The translations under genes and the position numbers were made by a program. The notes beneath the pieces are model-generated. The model was not told the DNA's origin. It saw only the letters and a program-made list of their open reading frames with translations, and did no database searches. DNA of 64,000 nt, from assembly GCF_020215645.1 (NCBI RefSeq), contig NZ_CP084058.1:2852001-2916000 (forward strand), in the 5' to 3' direction. Source of the DNA: Nonomuraea gerenzanensis. GTDB taxonomy: Bacteria > Actinomycetota > Actinomycetes > Streptosporangiales > Streptosporangiaceae. This document shows, in pieces, positions 1 through 7,031 of this stretch (the first letter of the stretch is position 1; each line of letters starts with the position of its first letter).

Positions 1-269
1 TCGCGGGGCTGGAGCGGCGCGTGCGCGAAGAGGTGGGGGATGAGCTCGTACGGGTCTGGGAACGCACCGGCACGACCATCTTGCTCGTCACGCACGACGT
101 CGAGGAGGCCGTCCGGGTGGGGCGGCGGGTCGCCGTCATGACGTCGGGGCCGGGGCGGATCAAGGAGATCGTGGACGTGGGCTCCCGCACGGCGGGCGCC
201 CGCAGGCACGTGGGACGGCTGCTGCGCGACGAGTTCGCGGCGGCACGGGGGCGGAAGGTGGCGGCCTGA
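1..269 (+). CDS. ABC transporter ATP-binding protein, C-terminal part (sulfonate/taurine/nitrate type)
   Basis: Only the last 89 or so codons of a gene that begins left of the window. The visible part holds the switch/H-loop (LLVTHDVEEAV), followed by the RVAVMTSGPGRIKEIVDV stretch typical of the SsuB/TauB/NrtD ATPases, which power import of sulfonates, taurine or nitrate from the inner face of the membrane. The Walker motifs lie outside the window. It is followed after 1 nt by a 44-aa gene and then by an FMN reductase, so the operon is probably alkanesulfonate uptake and desulfonation. The family is clear; the substrate is inferred from the FMN reductase neighbour. Confidence 0.85.
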   Translation, partial: AGLERRVREEVGDELVRVWERTGTTILLVTHDVEEAVRVGRRVAVMTSGPGRIKEIVDVGSRTAGARRHVGRLLRDEFAAARGRKVAA

Positions 270-270
270 C

Positions 271-405
271 GTGGCTGAGCTGCGCGAGTACGAAGGTGAC
301 ATCCACTGGTACGACCTGCCCGACGACGAGGCGGAGGAGGACTGGATGCTGGACGAGGAGAGCGGGCAGCGCTGGGTGCGCGGCGAGCTGGGGGTGGCCC
401 GGTGA
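271..405 (+). CDS. small acidic protein (44 aa), unknown function
   Basis: A GTG-started 44-codon frame sits exactly between the ABC ATPase (stop 1 nt before its start) and the FMN reductase (its TGA overlaps the next GTG at 402). The peptide starts VAELREYEGDIHWYDL and is rich in Asp/Glu and Trp (WYDLPDDEAEEDW, later RWVRGELG). The tight spacing on both sides and third-position GC bias argue that it is translated. I do not recognise the family. It could be a small accessory of the transporter or of the reductase. The gene is too short for most automatic callers. Confidence 0.6.
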   Translation: MAELREYEGDIHWYDLPDDEAEEDWMLDEESGQRWVRGELGVAR

Positions 406-959
406 GCGTCGTCGCGCTGGTGGGCAACCCGAGGGAGGGCTCCAGGACGCTGAGCGTGGCCGCCGAAGCCGCGCGCGCGATCGGCCGGCGGGTGCGCGGG
501 TCGGAGTCGTACGAGGTGGTGGACCTGGCGGCGCTCGGGCCGCACCTGCTCGCACCCGGCGCGTCCGCCGGGGTGGAGGTGGCGCTGGAGCTGGTGGCGG
601 AGGCGAGCGTGCTCGTCGTGGCCAGCCCCACCTACAAGGGCACCTACACGGGCCTGCTCAAGGCGTTCCTCGACCGCCTGCCGCCGCAGGCGCTGGCGGG
701 CAGGCCGGCGCTGCCGCTGCTCGTGATGGGGGACGCCAGGCATGCGCTGGCGGTCGAGGTGCACCTGCGCCCGCTGCTGGTCGAGCTGGGCGCCACCGTG
801 CCCACGCCCGGGCTGGCGATGCTGGAGTCCGATCTGCCGCGCCTGGAGGAGGTGGTGGCGGCCTGGGCGGACCGGGTCGCGCCGCAGGTGGCGGCGGCCT
901 GGGCGGGTCGGGTCGCGCCGCAGCTCGCGGCCGGGGTCAGGGACACGGCGCTGAGCTGA
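402..959 (+). CDS. NADPH-dependent FMN reductase (SsuE/MsuE-like flavodoxin-fold protein)
   Basis: 185 aa, GTG start overlapping the previous TGA. The flavodoxin-like fold is indicated by the N-terminal phosphate-binding loop GNPREGSRT (residues 8-16) and the SPTYKGTYTGLLKAFLD segment around residues 72-88 that characterises FMN reductases of alkanesulfonate operons. These enzymes supply reduced FMN to a two-component monooxygenase that releases sulfite from sulfonates. The ABC ATPase upstream fits this role; no monooxygenase is visible here. The C-terminus carries a tandem 12-residue repeat (AAWADRVAPQVA then AAWAGRVAPQLA, DNA about 858-929), beyond the usual end of the fold. Confidence 0.85.
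   Translation: MSVVALVGNPREGSRTLSVAAEAARAIGRRVRGSESYEVVDLAALGPHLLAPGASAGVEVALELVAEASVLVVASPTYKGTYTGLLKAFLDRLPPQALAGRPALPLLVMGDARHALAVEVHLRPLLVELGATVPTPGLAMLESDLPRLEEVVAAWADRVAPQVAAAWAGRVAPQLAAGVRDTALS
858..929 (+). repeat. 36-bp tandem duplication inside the 3' end of the FMN reductase gene
   Basis: Two consecutive 36-bp copies, starting at 858 and 894, differ at only a few positions and encode AAWADRVAPQVA and AAWAGRVAPQLA. The duplication keeps the reading frame and lengthens the C-terminal helix. It is one of several tandem duplications at gene ends in this window. Confidence 0.8.
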
Positions 960-1041
960 GGCAGATCTTCACCCGGAGGTGGTGGTGCGCCGCCCCGCGA
1001 GGTGCCATGATCCGGCGCAGTCCCATCCGAGGGGAGATGCC

Positions 1042-2235
1042 GTGATCTTCCGTTGTGTCCTGGCCGCCGTCGTGGCGGCGGCGATCCTCACCCCGCTGCC
1101 GGCGAGCGCCACGAGCCGGGTCAGGTTCGCCACCTTCAACGCCTCGCTCAACCGGGCCGCCGAAGGGCAGCTCGTGAGCGACCTGTCCACCCCCGGCAAC
1201 ACGCAGGCCGCGGTCATCGCCGAGATCGTCCAGCGGTCCCGCCCCGACGTGCTGCTCATCAACGAGTTCGACTACGACGCCGCCGGCCAGGCCGCCCGCC
1301 TCTTCCAGGACAACTACCTGTCCGCCGGTCAGGGCGGCGCGCGGCCGATCAGTTACCCGTACCGCTACACCGCCCCCAGCAACACCGGCCTCGCCTCCGG
1401 CTTCGACCTCAACAACGACGGCACCGTGGTGACCACGCCAGGCGCGCCCGGCTACGGGGACGACGCGCTCGGCTTCGGCGCCTTCCCCGGCCAGTACGGC
1501 ATGGCCGTCTACTCGAAGTACCCGATCGACGTGCGCGGGATCCGGACGTTCCAGAACTTCCTGTGGAAGGACATGCCGGGCAACGTCATGCCCGCCGGCT
1601 GGTACTCGGCCGAGGAGCAGCAGGTGCTCCGCCTGTCCTCCAAGAGCCACTGGGACCTGCCCGTCCGGATCGGGCACCGCACCGTGCACTTCCTGGTCAG
1701 CCATCCGACGCCACCCACGTTCGACGGCGCGGAGGACCGCAACGGCCGCCGCAACCACGACGAGATCAGGCTCTGGGCCGACTACACCCGGCCGGGCAGG
1801 GGCGGCTACCTCTACGACGACCGGGGCAGGCGCGGCGGGCTCGACCCCGGGGCGGCCTTCGTGATCGCCGGTGACCAGAACGCCGACCCCCACGACGGCG
1901 ACAGCTACCAGGACGCCATCCACCAGCTCCTCGACCACCCGAGGATCGACGGCGGGAACGCCCCGTCCAGCGCGGGCGCGGCCGAGGCGGCGGCGCTGCA
2001 GGGCGGGGCGAACGCCACCCACACCGGCGACCCGAAGCACGACACGGCCGACTTCGCCGACACCGCGCCCGGCAACCTGCGCGCCGACTACGTGCTGCCC
2101 TCCAAGCGGCTGCGGTCCGTGGGTGGTGGCGTGTTCTGGCCGGTGCCGGCGGATCCGCTGTCGCGGCTGACCGGCGTCTTCCCGTTCCCCAGCTCCGACC
2201 ACCGCCTGGTCTGGCTGGACGTCAAGACTCCCTGA
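1042..2235 (+). CDS. secreted endonuclease/exonuclease/phosphatase (EEP) family protein
   Basis: 397 aa from the GTG at 1042, chosen because GAGGGGAG lies just upstream (1029-1036) and a signal peptide follows directly (FRCVLAAVVAAAILTPLPASA). The mature protein shows the EEP hydrolase signature: FATFNASLNR at the N-terminus, VLLINEFDYD for the metal-binding Glu, a LVSHPTPPTFDG segment, VIAGDQNADP for the Asp/Asn pair, and a C-terminal SSDHRLVWLDV with the catalytic Asp-His. Such proteins are extracellular phosphodiesterases or phosphatases; the substrate cannot be told. It is monocistronic, followed by a GC hairpin at 2260-2280. Longer in-frame starts upstream lack a ribosome site. Confidence 0.85.
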   Translation: MIFRCVLAAVVAAAILTPLPASATSRVRFATFNASLNRAAEGQLVSDLSTPGNTQAAVIAEIVQRSRPDVLLINEFDYDAAGQAARLFQDNYLSAGQGGARPISYPYRYTAPSNTGLASGFDLNNDGTVVTTPGAPGYGDDALGFGAFPGQYGMAVYSKYPIDVRGIRTFQNFLWKDMPGNVMPAGWYSAEEQQVLRLSSKSHWDLPVRIGHRTVHFLVSHPTPPTFDGAEDRNGRRNHDEIRLWADYTRPGRGGYLYDDRGRRGGLDPGAAFVIAGDQNADPHDGDSYQDAIHQLLDHPRIDGGNAPSSAGAAEAAALQGGANATHTGDPKHDTADFADTAPGNLRADYVLPSKRLRSVGGGVFWPVPADPLSRLTGVFPFPSSDHRLVWLDVKTP

Positions 2236-2259
2236 CGAACGGATCACCGCGGCCGAGGT

Positions 2260-2280
2260 CGGGCGGGCATCGCCCGCCCG
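2260..2280 (+). terminator. GC-rich hairpin, probable terminator of the EEP gene
   Basis: Perfect 9-bp stem CGGGCGGGC / GCCCGCCCG with a 3-nt loop, 25 nt after the stop at 2235. There is no clear T tract, as is common in high-GC actinomycetes. It may act for both convergent genes. Confidence 0.6.
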
Positions 2281-2376
2281 CCTCACCGCGGGCGGCGCCG
2301 CGCTGCGGCCTCATCGCGGGCGGCATCGTGCTCGGGTCTCACCGCGGGCGGCGTCGTGCTGCGGCCTCACCGCAGG
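2281..2376. repeat. 28-bp imperfect tandem repeat, about 3.4 copies
   Basis: Units start at 2281, 2309, 2337 and 2365 with the consensus CCTCACCGCGGGCGGC followed by a variable GCGCTGCGG-like end. The last partial unit contains the stop codon and final codons of the convergent MFS gene (stop at 2367), so the array looks like an expansion of that gene's 3' end. Confidence 0.75.
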
Positions 2377-3605
2377 CTGGGATTGCGGCGGGCGCTCCAC
2401 ACCGCCACCCCGGCCAGCACCAGTACGCCGCCCGCGGCCCACAGGTCGCCCCGCAGCGTGACGGAGTTCACGATCGTCCCCCCGACCAGCGCACCGAGCC
2501 CGATCGCCAGGTTGAACACCGCCACCCACAACGCCGAGGCCGCCTCCACCGCCTGCGGCGCGGCCTTGATCATCCACGTCTGCAGGCTCACCGACACCCC
2601 GCCGAACGCCAGCCCCCACACGCCCAGCAGCACGATCCCGCCGACCGGCCCGGCGCCCGCCACCGGGAAGAGCAGCACGGCCAGCGCCAGGGCGGTGACG
2701 ATGACGAGCACCGTCCGGTGCGGCCGGCGCGCCACTGCCGCGCCGGCCACGAAGTTGCCCGCGATCCCCGCCAGCCCGAAGCCGAACAGCAGCGGTCCGA
2801 CGAGCTCCGCGCCGAGGCCCGACAGGTCCTGCAGCACCGGGCTGATGTAGGTGTAGGCCGCGAAGTGGCCGATCACGATGAGGAACGTCGCCACCACCCC
2901 GGCCCGCACGCCCGGATCGCGGAGCTGGGCGGCGAGATCCCGGAGCCCGACCGGCCGGGTGGCCTTCAGGGGAGGCAGGACGGCGAGCAGGCCTAGGAGC
3001 GCGACGAACCCGAGCCCGCCCAGCGCGCCGAAGGCCGCCCGCCAGCCGGCCAGCTCACCGATCACGGCGCCGATCGGCACGCCGAACACGTTCGCGGCCC
3101 CGACGCCACCGAAGATGACCGCCGTGGCCCGCGGCACGTGCGCCGGAGCGACCAGTCGGACGGCCAGCCCGCCGGCGACGGCCCAGAAACCGCCGATCGC
3201 CACGCCGACCACCGCGCGGGCGGCGAGCAGCAGCGGGTAGGTCGGCGCCAGGGCGGAGCCCAGCCCGGCGAGCGCGGTCAGCGCGACCAGCCCGATGAGC
3301 AGCAGCCGCCGGTCCAGCCGCCCGGCCAGCACGGGCACCACCGGCGCCGCGACCGCCGCGATCAGGCTGGGCAGCGTCACCATCAGCCCGGCGGTGCCCT
3401 CCGACACCGCCAGCGCGGAGCCGACGGACGTCAGCAGCCCGATCGGCAGTTGCTCGGCGGTCACCACCAGGAACGTCGCCACGGTCACGGTGCCCACCGC
3501 CGCCCACCGGCTCCTGACCGGCGCGTCCGGCGCTTCTGCTGCGGAGGCTGCGGAGGGTGCGTCCGGCATGTCCGGCGTGTCCGGCGCCGTCGCGGAAGTC
3601 GTCAC
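2367..3605 (-). CDS. MFS transporter, DHA1 (drug/arabinose efflux) type
   Basis: 412 aa, GTG start with GAGGAG (3611-3616) in front. After a roughly 30-residue Ala/Pro/Asp-rich cytoplasmic tail the protein is almost continuous membrane sequence, consistent with 12 transmembrane helices. The cytoplasmic LAGRLDRRLLL loop between helices 2 and 3 corresponds to MFS motif A, and GVAIGGFWAVAGGLAVRL matches helix 5 of DHA1 exporters such as AraJ-like and chloramphenicol-resistance-like pumps. It is divergent from a TetR gene, with two palindromic operators between them, so substrate-inducible efflux is likely. The substrate is unknown. Confidence 0.88.
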   Translation of the reverse strand: MTTSATAPDTPDMPDAPSAASAAEAPDAPVRSRWAAVGTVTVATFLVVTAEQLPIGLLTSVGSALAVSEGTAGLMVTLPSLIAAVAAPVVPVLAGRLDRRLLLIGLVALTALAGLGSALAPTYPLLLAARAVVGVAIGGFWAVAGGLAVRLVAPAHVPRATAVIFGGVGAANVFGVPIGAVIGELAGWRAAFGALGGLGFVALLGLLAVLPPLKATRPVGLRDLAAQLRDPGVRAGVVATFLIVIGHFAAYTYISPVLQDLSGLGAELVGPLLFGFGLAGIAGNFVAGAAVARRPHRTVLVIVTALALAVLLFPVAGAGPVGGIVLLGVWGLAFGGVSVSLQTWMIKAAPQAVEAASALWVAVFNLAIGLGALVGGTIVNSVTLRGDLWAAGGVLVLAGVAVWSARRNPSLR

Positions 3606-3629
3606 GAGATCTCCTCAGAGTTCACAATT

Positions 3630-3683
3630 CGGGAGCGATCGCTCCCGTATGGCGGCTCACCCTAGTATGGGAGCGATCGCTCC
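3630..3683. promoter_or_regulatory. two palindromic TetR operators between the MFS and tetR genes
   Basis: Operator 1 is an 18-bp perfect palindrome CGGGAGCGATCGCTCCCG at 3630-3647. Operator 2 is GGAGCGATCGCTCC at 3670-3683. Their centres are 38 bp apart. Operator 1 lies just upstream of the MFS gene and operator 2 just upstream of the tetR -10 box (TAGGGT, 3694-3699). That arrangement fits repression of both genes by the neighbouring TetR. Confidence 0.85.
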
Positions 3684-3705
3684 ACAACTGGGGTAGGGTG
3701 CTGGC

Positions 3706-4281
3706 ATGGCGCGACCGAGAGAGTTCGACGAGCAGGACGTGGTGGCCAGGGCCACCGAGCTGTTCTGGCGGCGCGGCTACACCGCGACCGGCGTCCGCGA
3801 GCTGGGCGCCGAGCTGGAGCTCAAGCAGAGCAGCCTCTACCGCACCTTCCATGACAAGCGCGGCCTGTTCCTGCGCGCCCTCGACCACTACCGGGCCACC
3901 GAGTCGTCCCAGGCCGGTGAGCTGCTGGAGCGGCCAGGGCCCGTGCGTGACGTGCTGCGCGAGTGGCTGACCTGCATGGTCGGTGACGAGACGGGCCGCG
4001 GCTGCCTGGTGGTCAACACCGCCACCGAGCTCGGCGCCACCGACGCGGAGGTGCGGCGGCGCACCGAGGCCGCGTTCGACGTCACCAGGAAGGCACTCGA
4101 ATCGTTGCTGCGGCGCGGCTGCCGCACCGGCGAGCTGCCGTCGGCCCTCGACCTCGACGCCGCCGTGGACCTGCTCTTCACCACCGTGCTCGGCCTGCGC
4201 GTGCGCGAACGCGCCGGTCACGACCCTGAACGACTGGCCGCCACCATCGACTACGCCGTACGGATGCTCGCCGCGCCGTGA
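3706..4281 (+). CDS. TetR/AcrR family transcriptional regulator
   Basis: 191 aa. The N-terminal helix-turn-helix covers ARATELFWRRGYTATGVRELGAELE through SSLYRTFHDKRGLF (about residues 9-56), the classic TetR DNA-binding domain. The rest is the helical ligand-binding domain with the C-terminal region of the TetR_C_16/YxaF kind. TAGGGT at 3694-3699 stands 6 nt before the ATG, so the transcript is probably leaderless. It is divergent from the MFS exporter and is very likely its repressor and its own. Confidence 0.9.
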   Translation: MARPREFDEQDVVARATELFWRRGYTATGVRELGAELELKQSSLYRTFHDKRGLFLRALDHYRATESSQAGELLERPGPVRDVLREWLTCMVGDETGRGCLVVNTATELGATDAEVRRRTEAAFDVTRKALESLLRRGCRTGELPSALDLDAAVDLLFTTVLGLRVRERAGHDPERLAATIDYAVRMLAAP

Positions 4282-4345
4282 AATGCATGTGACGCCGAAT
4301 CGGGAAAGGGAAATGCGGTGAGCCGGTAACGCGGCGAAAAACCGG

Positions 4346-4374
4346 TGTCATTTCAGGAAGGGAATTCTTAAACT
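4346..4374 (+). promoter_or_regulatory. candidate promoter of the VWA/ARPP-like pair, leaderless
   Basis: TGTCAT (4346-4351), a 17-bp spacer and TAAACT (4369-4374) precede the GTG at 4383 by 8 nt. No usable ribosome site is present, so a leaderless transcript is likely. The stretch is unusually A/T-rich for this region. Confidence 0.5.
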
Positions 4375-4382
4375 CCAATTCC

Positions 4383-5810
4383 GTGGACATGCCAACTCTT
4401 CTCACTCATTTCCGGACTCATGAGGTGCCGCTGGAGCTGTCCAGGGGCGGCGAGCCGGGCTGGGGCGACGCGGAGCTCCACCGAAGTGCCCGGCTGAGCG
4501 ACCCCAAGGGATACGCGCTGCTCGCGCTGGTGCCCGGGGTGCTCCCGTGGCAGCGCGCCCGGGTGCTGCTGGAGATCCTCGCGGCGTCCCAGGACGGGCT
4601 TGGCGAGGCCACCCGGGCGACTTTGGCCAAGGTGACCAGGGCGCTCATGTTCGGCCTGCCGCCCGCGTACGCCTTGAGGGCGCTGCTCGCGCTGCGGCGG
4701 CTGCGCGCCAACCACAAGCACACGACCAGGGCGATCGTCGCCTTCGTGCTGGAGCACCCGGACGCCGACGCGCTCATCGAGGCACGGCGCCCGGCACTGG
4801 TCGACTGCCTGGAGCACGCCCTCGGCAGGTCCACCGCCCGCACCTGCGCGCGGCTGGTCACGGCAAGCGACGCCGCCCAGTCGGCCACCGCTGGCGAGGA
4901 CGCCCAGTCGGCCACCGCGAGCGAGGGCGCTCAGTCGGCCACCGCTGGCGAGGGTGCCCGGCTGGCCACCGCGAGCGAGGGCGCCCGGCCGAGCACCGGG
5001 GACGAGGCAGGCGATGCGTACCTGCGCAGGAGCCTGCTGCGCTTCACCGCGGACCCCGCGACGGCGATCGCGCGCCTGCGCAAGCTGTACGGCCCCGGCA
5101 CGTACGGCGCGCCCGCCCCGCAGGAGCCGCCCGCCCCGCTGGACCAGGCCACCGAGCAGCCCCCGATCGTCACCCCCACCAACCGGGGCGACATCGCCGC
5201 GACGCTGGTGCACCTGTACCAGGGCGGCCCGGCCGCCGAGCTGCGCCCCGCCCTGGCGGGCTACGTGGCGCGGGCGACGGGCGGGCTGCCGCGCCTGGCC
5301 GCGCACGTGGCCGTGGTGCTGGACACGTCCCGGTCCATGCGCGGGTACGGCGACCGCGAGTGGGCGCTCATGTCGCAGGCCCTGGCGCTGCGGCTGGTGC
5401 TGGGGAAGGTGTGCGAGCGACTCACGGTCGTCGAGACCGGCGGCACGGCGCAGGCCCCGGCGGGCTCGGCCGACCTGGCCGTCGCCCTGCTCGACGCGCT
5501 CGCCGCCGGCCCCGACCTGGTGGTGATCGTCACCGACGGCTACGAGAACCACCTGCCGGGCGACCTGGCCAGGGTCGCCGCCACGCTGCCGCGCGCCGGC
5601 GTCACCACGCCCGTGGTGCTGTGCCTGGCGGCCTTCACCCGCAGCGACGACCTGACCCTGCGTCACCCCGCCCCCGTGCTGCCGCACCGGCCGTTCTGGC
5701 ACCAGGACGACTTCGCCGGGCTGCTGCCCTGGATGTTCGCGTACTGCACGGCCGGACCCGACTGGATCCGCACGACGGCGCTGGCCCGGCTGGACGGAGG
5801 AGGACGATGA
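4383..5810 (+). CDS. VWA domain protein with helical N-terminal half (possible TROVE/Ro-like architecture)
   Basis: 475 aa from the GTG at 4383 (ATG at 4389 is the alternative). Residues 1-155 are predicted helical repeats (RVLLEILAASQ, YALRALLALRRLR and similar). Residues 158-202 are a 9-residue tandem repeat linker (SATAGEDAQ-like). Residues 204-300 are again helical. From about 305 a von Willebrand A domain has an intact metal-ion site: D314-T-S-R-S318, a following GGT, and D385 in VTDGYEN. Helical array plus VWA is the layout of Ro60/Rsr RNA-binding proteins, but I cannot confirm TROVE homology by eye. It is translationally coupled (ATGA) to the ARPP-1-like gene, so the two probably act together. 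Confidence 0.7.
   Translation: MDMPTLLTHFRTHEVPLELSRGGEPGWGDAELHRSARLSDPKGYALLALVPGVLPWQRARVLLEILAASQDGLGEATRATLAKVTRALMFGLPPAYALRALLALRRLRANHKHTTRAIVAFVLEHPDADALIEARRPALVDCLEHALGRSTARTCARLVTASDAAQSATAGEDAQSATASEGAQSATAGEGARLATASEGARPSTGDEAGDAYLRRSLLRFTADPATAIARLRKLYGPGTYGAPAPQEPPAPLDQATEQPPIVTPTNRGDIAATLVHLYQGGPAAELRPALAGYVARATGGLPRLAAHVAVVLDTSRSMRGYGDREWALMSQALALRLVLGKVCERLTVVETGGTAQAPAGSADLAVALLDALAAGPDLVVIVTDGYENHLPGDLARVAATLPRAGVTTPVVLCLAAFTRSDDLTLRHPAPVLPHRPFWHQDDFAGLLPWMFAYCTAGPDWIRTTALARLDGGGR
4854..4988 (+). repeat. 27-bp coding tandem repeat, 5 copies
   Basis: Units start at 4854, 4881, 4908, 4935 and 4962 and encode nonapeptides of the form SATAGEDAQ / SATASEGAQ / LATASEGAR. They form a flexible Ala/Ser/Thr/Glu linker between the two helical blocks of the VWA protein. 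Copies are nearly identical, so copy number probably varies between strains. Confidence 0.9.
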
Positions 5811-6757
5811 CCAGCCTGAGCACGATCCTGCCCGCCCCGCTCGACCTGCGCGGATACCGGGCGGGCACGCCCCAGCGCGCCGGGGTGCTGACGATGGTGC
5901 CGGTCTACGGACCCGTCCGGCCCGGCATCGCGCCGCCCCGCTCCGGGCTCAAGCTCAAGCGGGTCGTCGGCTACGGGCAGGTGGAGCTGGTCAACGGCGC
6001 CCGCGAGGGCGTGGCCATCGTGCCGCTGCACCTCGGCTACATCCAGGACGCCGCGCAGAACCACGCCCTGTGCTCCTCGGCGCTGCTGGGCGCCGGGCAG
6101 ACCAGGCGCTTCGACGACGCCTGCTGCGTGCAGGCCGCTCAGGGCGGCTACCTGGAGGGCCGTGACCAGTGGTTCTTCGTGCTGCCGTGGGAGCTGCGCG
6201 GCCAGGCCATGCGGCTGCGCGGGCGGCACGACTACGCCAAGCTCTGGCCGGCCATCAGCGAGCTGAACCGCGCGTACGGGCTGCCGTCCCGTGGTCACCT
6301 GGAGCAGATCCTGTCGCGCAAGCGGGCCGTGCTGACCCAGTTCCAGAGCCGGCTGGAGCTGATGCCGGGGCAGCTCGGGGCGCTGTTCCTGGTCGGTGAC
6401 CGGTTCGCGGGGCTGGAGCTGGCGCCGGACCCGGGGTACTTCGCCGAGTTGTGGATGGCGCTGGTCTGCTTCGCCTACGGCGTGGCCGCCTGGCAGGCCG
6501 AGCCGGAGCCCGCGGGGGCGGCGCCGTACGAGGCGGAGAGCCTGGCGGAGCTGCGGGCCGAGCTGGCGCGCGACCGGTCGGCGCGGCTGGCCGAGGTGGC
6601 CTCCTGGCTGCCGGCGCCCGGCGGCGGCGTGCGGCTGGTCGAGGAGGAGCGCTACCTCGACCTGCGGCTGTCCACGCTCACCGGTCACGGGCTGGCGGGG
6701 CAGGTGGTCACCGAGCACGGGCGGCCCGTGTACGCCTCCGTCTTCGCCGACCGGTGA
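5807..6757 (+). CDS. ARPP-1-like domain protein, partner of the VWA protein
   Basis: 316 aa. The ATG overlaps the TGA of the VWA gene and GGAGGAGG (5796-5803) lies just in front, so the two are made together. Residues 50-115 (GYGQVELVNGAREGVAIVPLHLGYIQ, then DAAQNHALCSSAL and FDDACCVQAAQGGY) resemble the core of the ARPP-1 domain: an N-rich strand, a Q-N-x-x-L-x-x-S turn and a C-C-V segment. As I recall, ARPP proteins occur in operons with ADP-ribosylglycohydrolases and RNA-repair or conflict components; this link rests on memory. There is no signal peptide or membrane segment. Function unknown. Confidence 0.6.
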   Translation: MTSLSTILPAPLDLRGYRAGTPQRAGVLTMVPVYGPVRPGIAPPRSGLKLKRVVGYGQVELVNGAREGVAIVPLHLGYIQDAAQNHALCSSALLGAGQTRRFDDACCVQAAQGGYLEGRDQWFFVLPWELRGQAMRLRGRHDYAKLWPAISELNRAYGLPSRGHLEQILSRKRAVLTQFQSRLELMPGQLGALFLVGDRFAGLELAPDPGYFAELWMALVCFAYGVAAWQAEPEPAGAAPYEAESLAELRAELARDRSARLAEVASWLPAPGGGVRLVEEERYLDLRLSTLTGHGLAGQVVTEHGRPVYASVFADR

Positions 6758-6944
6758 AAATCCGTTGCGGCTCCGGCGGGGGCGGCGGTTGAATGATCAG
6801 TGCGGGAACTGTGCCGGGCGCGGCGGACGACACCCTCATTCCAGATAAGGGATGGTCGCTGATAAACGACTCTTCTGGTACGCCGAGGCGCCGGCCACCT
6901 GTCCCGCACTTATCAACCGCTTATACGCTGATATTTCCGCTTTT

Positions 6945-6956
6945 ACAAGATCTTGT
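6945..6956. promoter_or_regulatory. 12-bp palindrome upstream of the M36 peptidase gene
   Basis: ACAAGATCTTGT is a perfect palindrome in an A/T-richer patch (6895-6960) of the 274-bp region before the peptidase. It may be an operator. Two overlapping frames here look like chance. Confidence 0.35.
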
Positions 6957-7031
6957 CAGCTCCCAGAACGCGGTGTTACCTCTTGCGAGATGCGCGAACC
7001 CTGCGCATCCCTGGCACGCAGGAGGGAAAAC

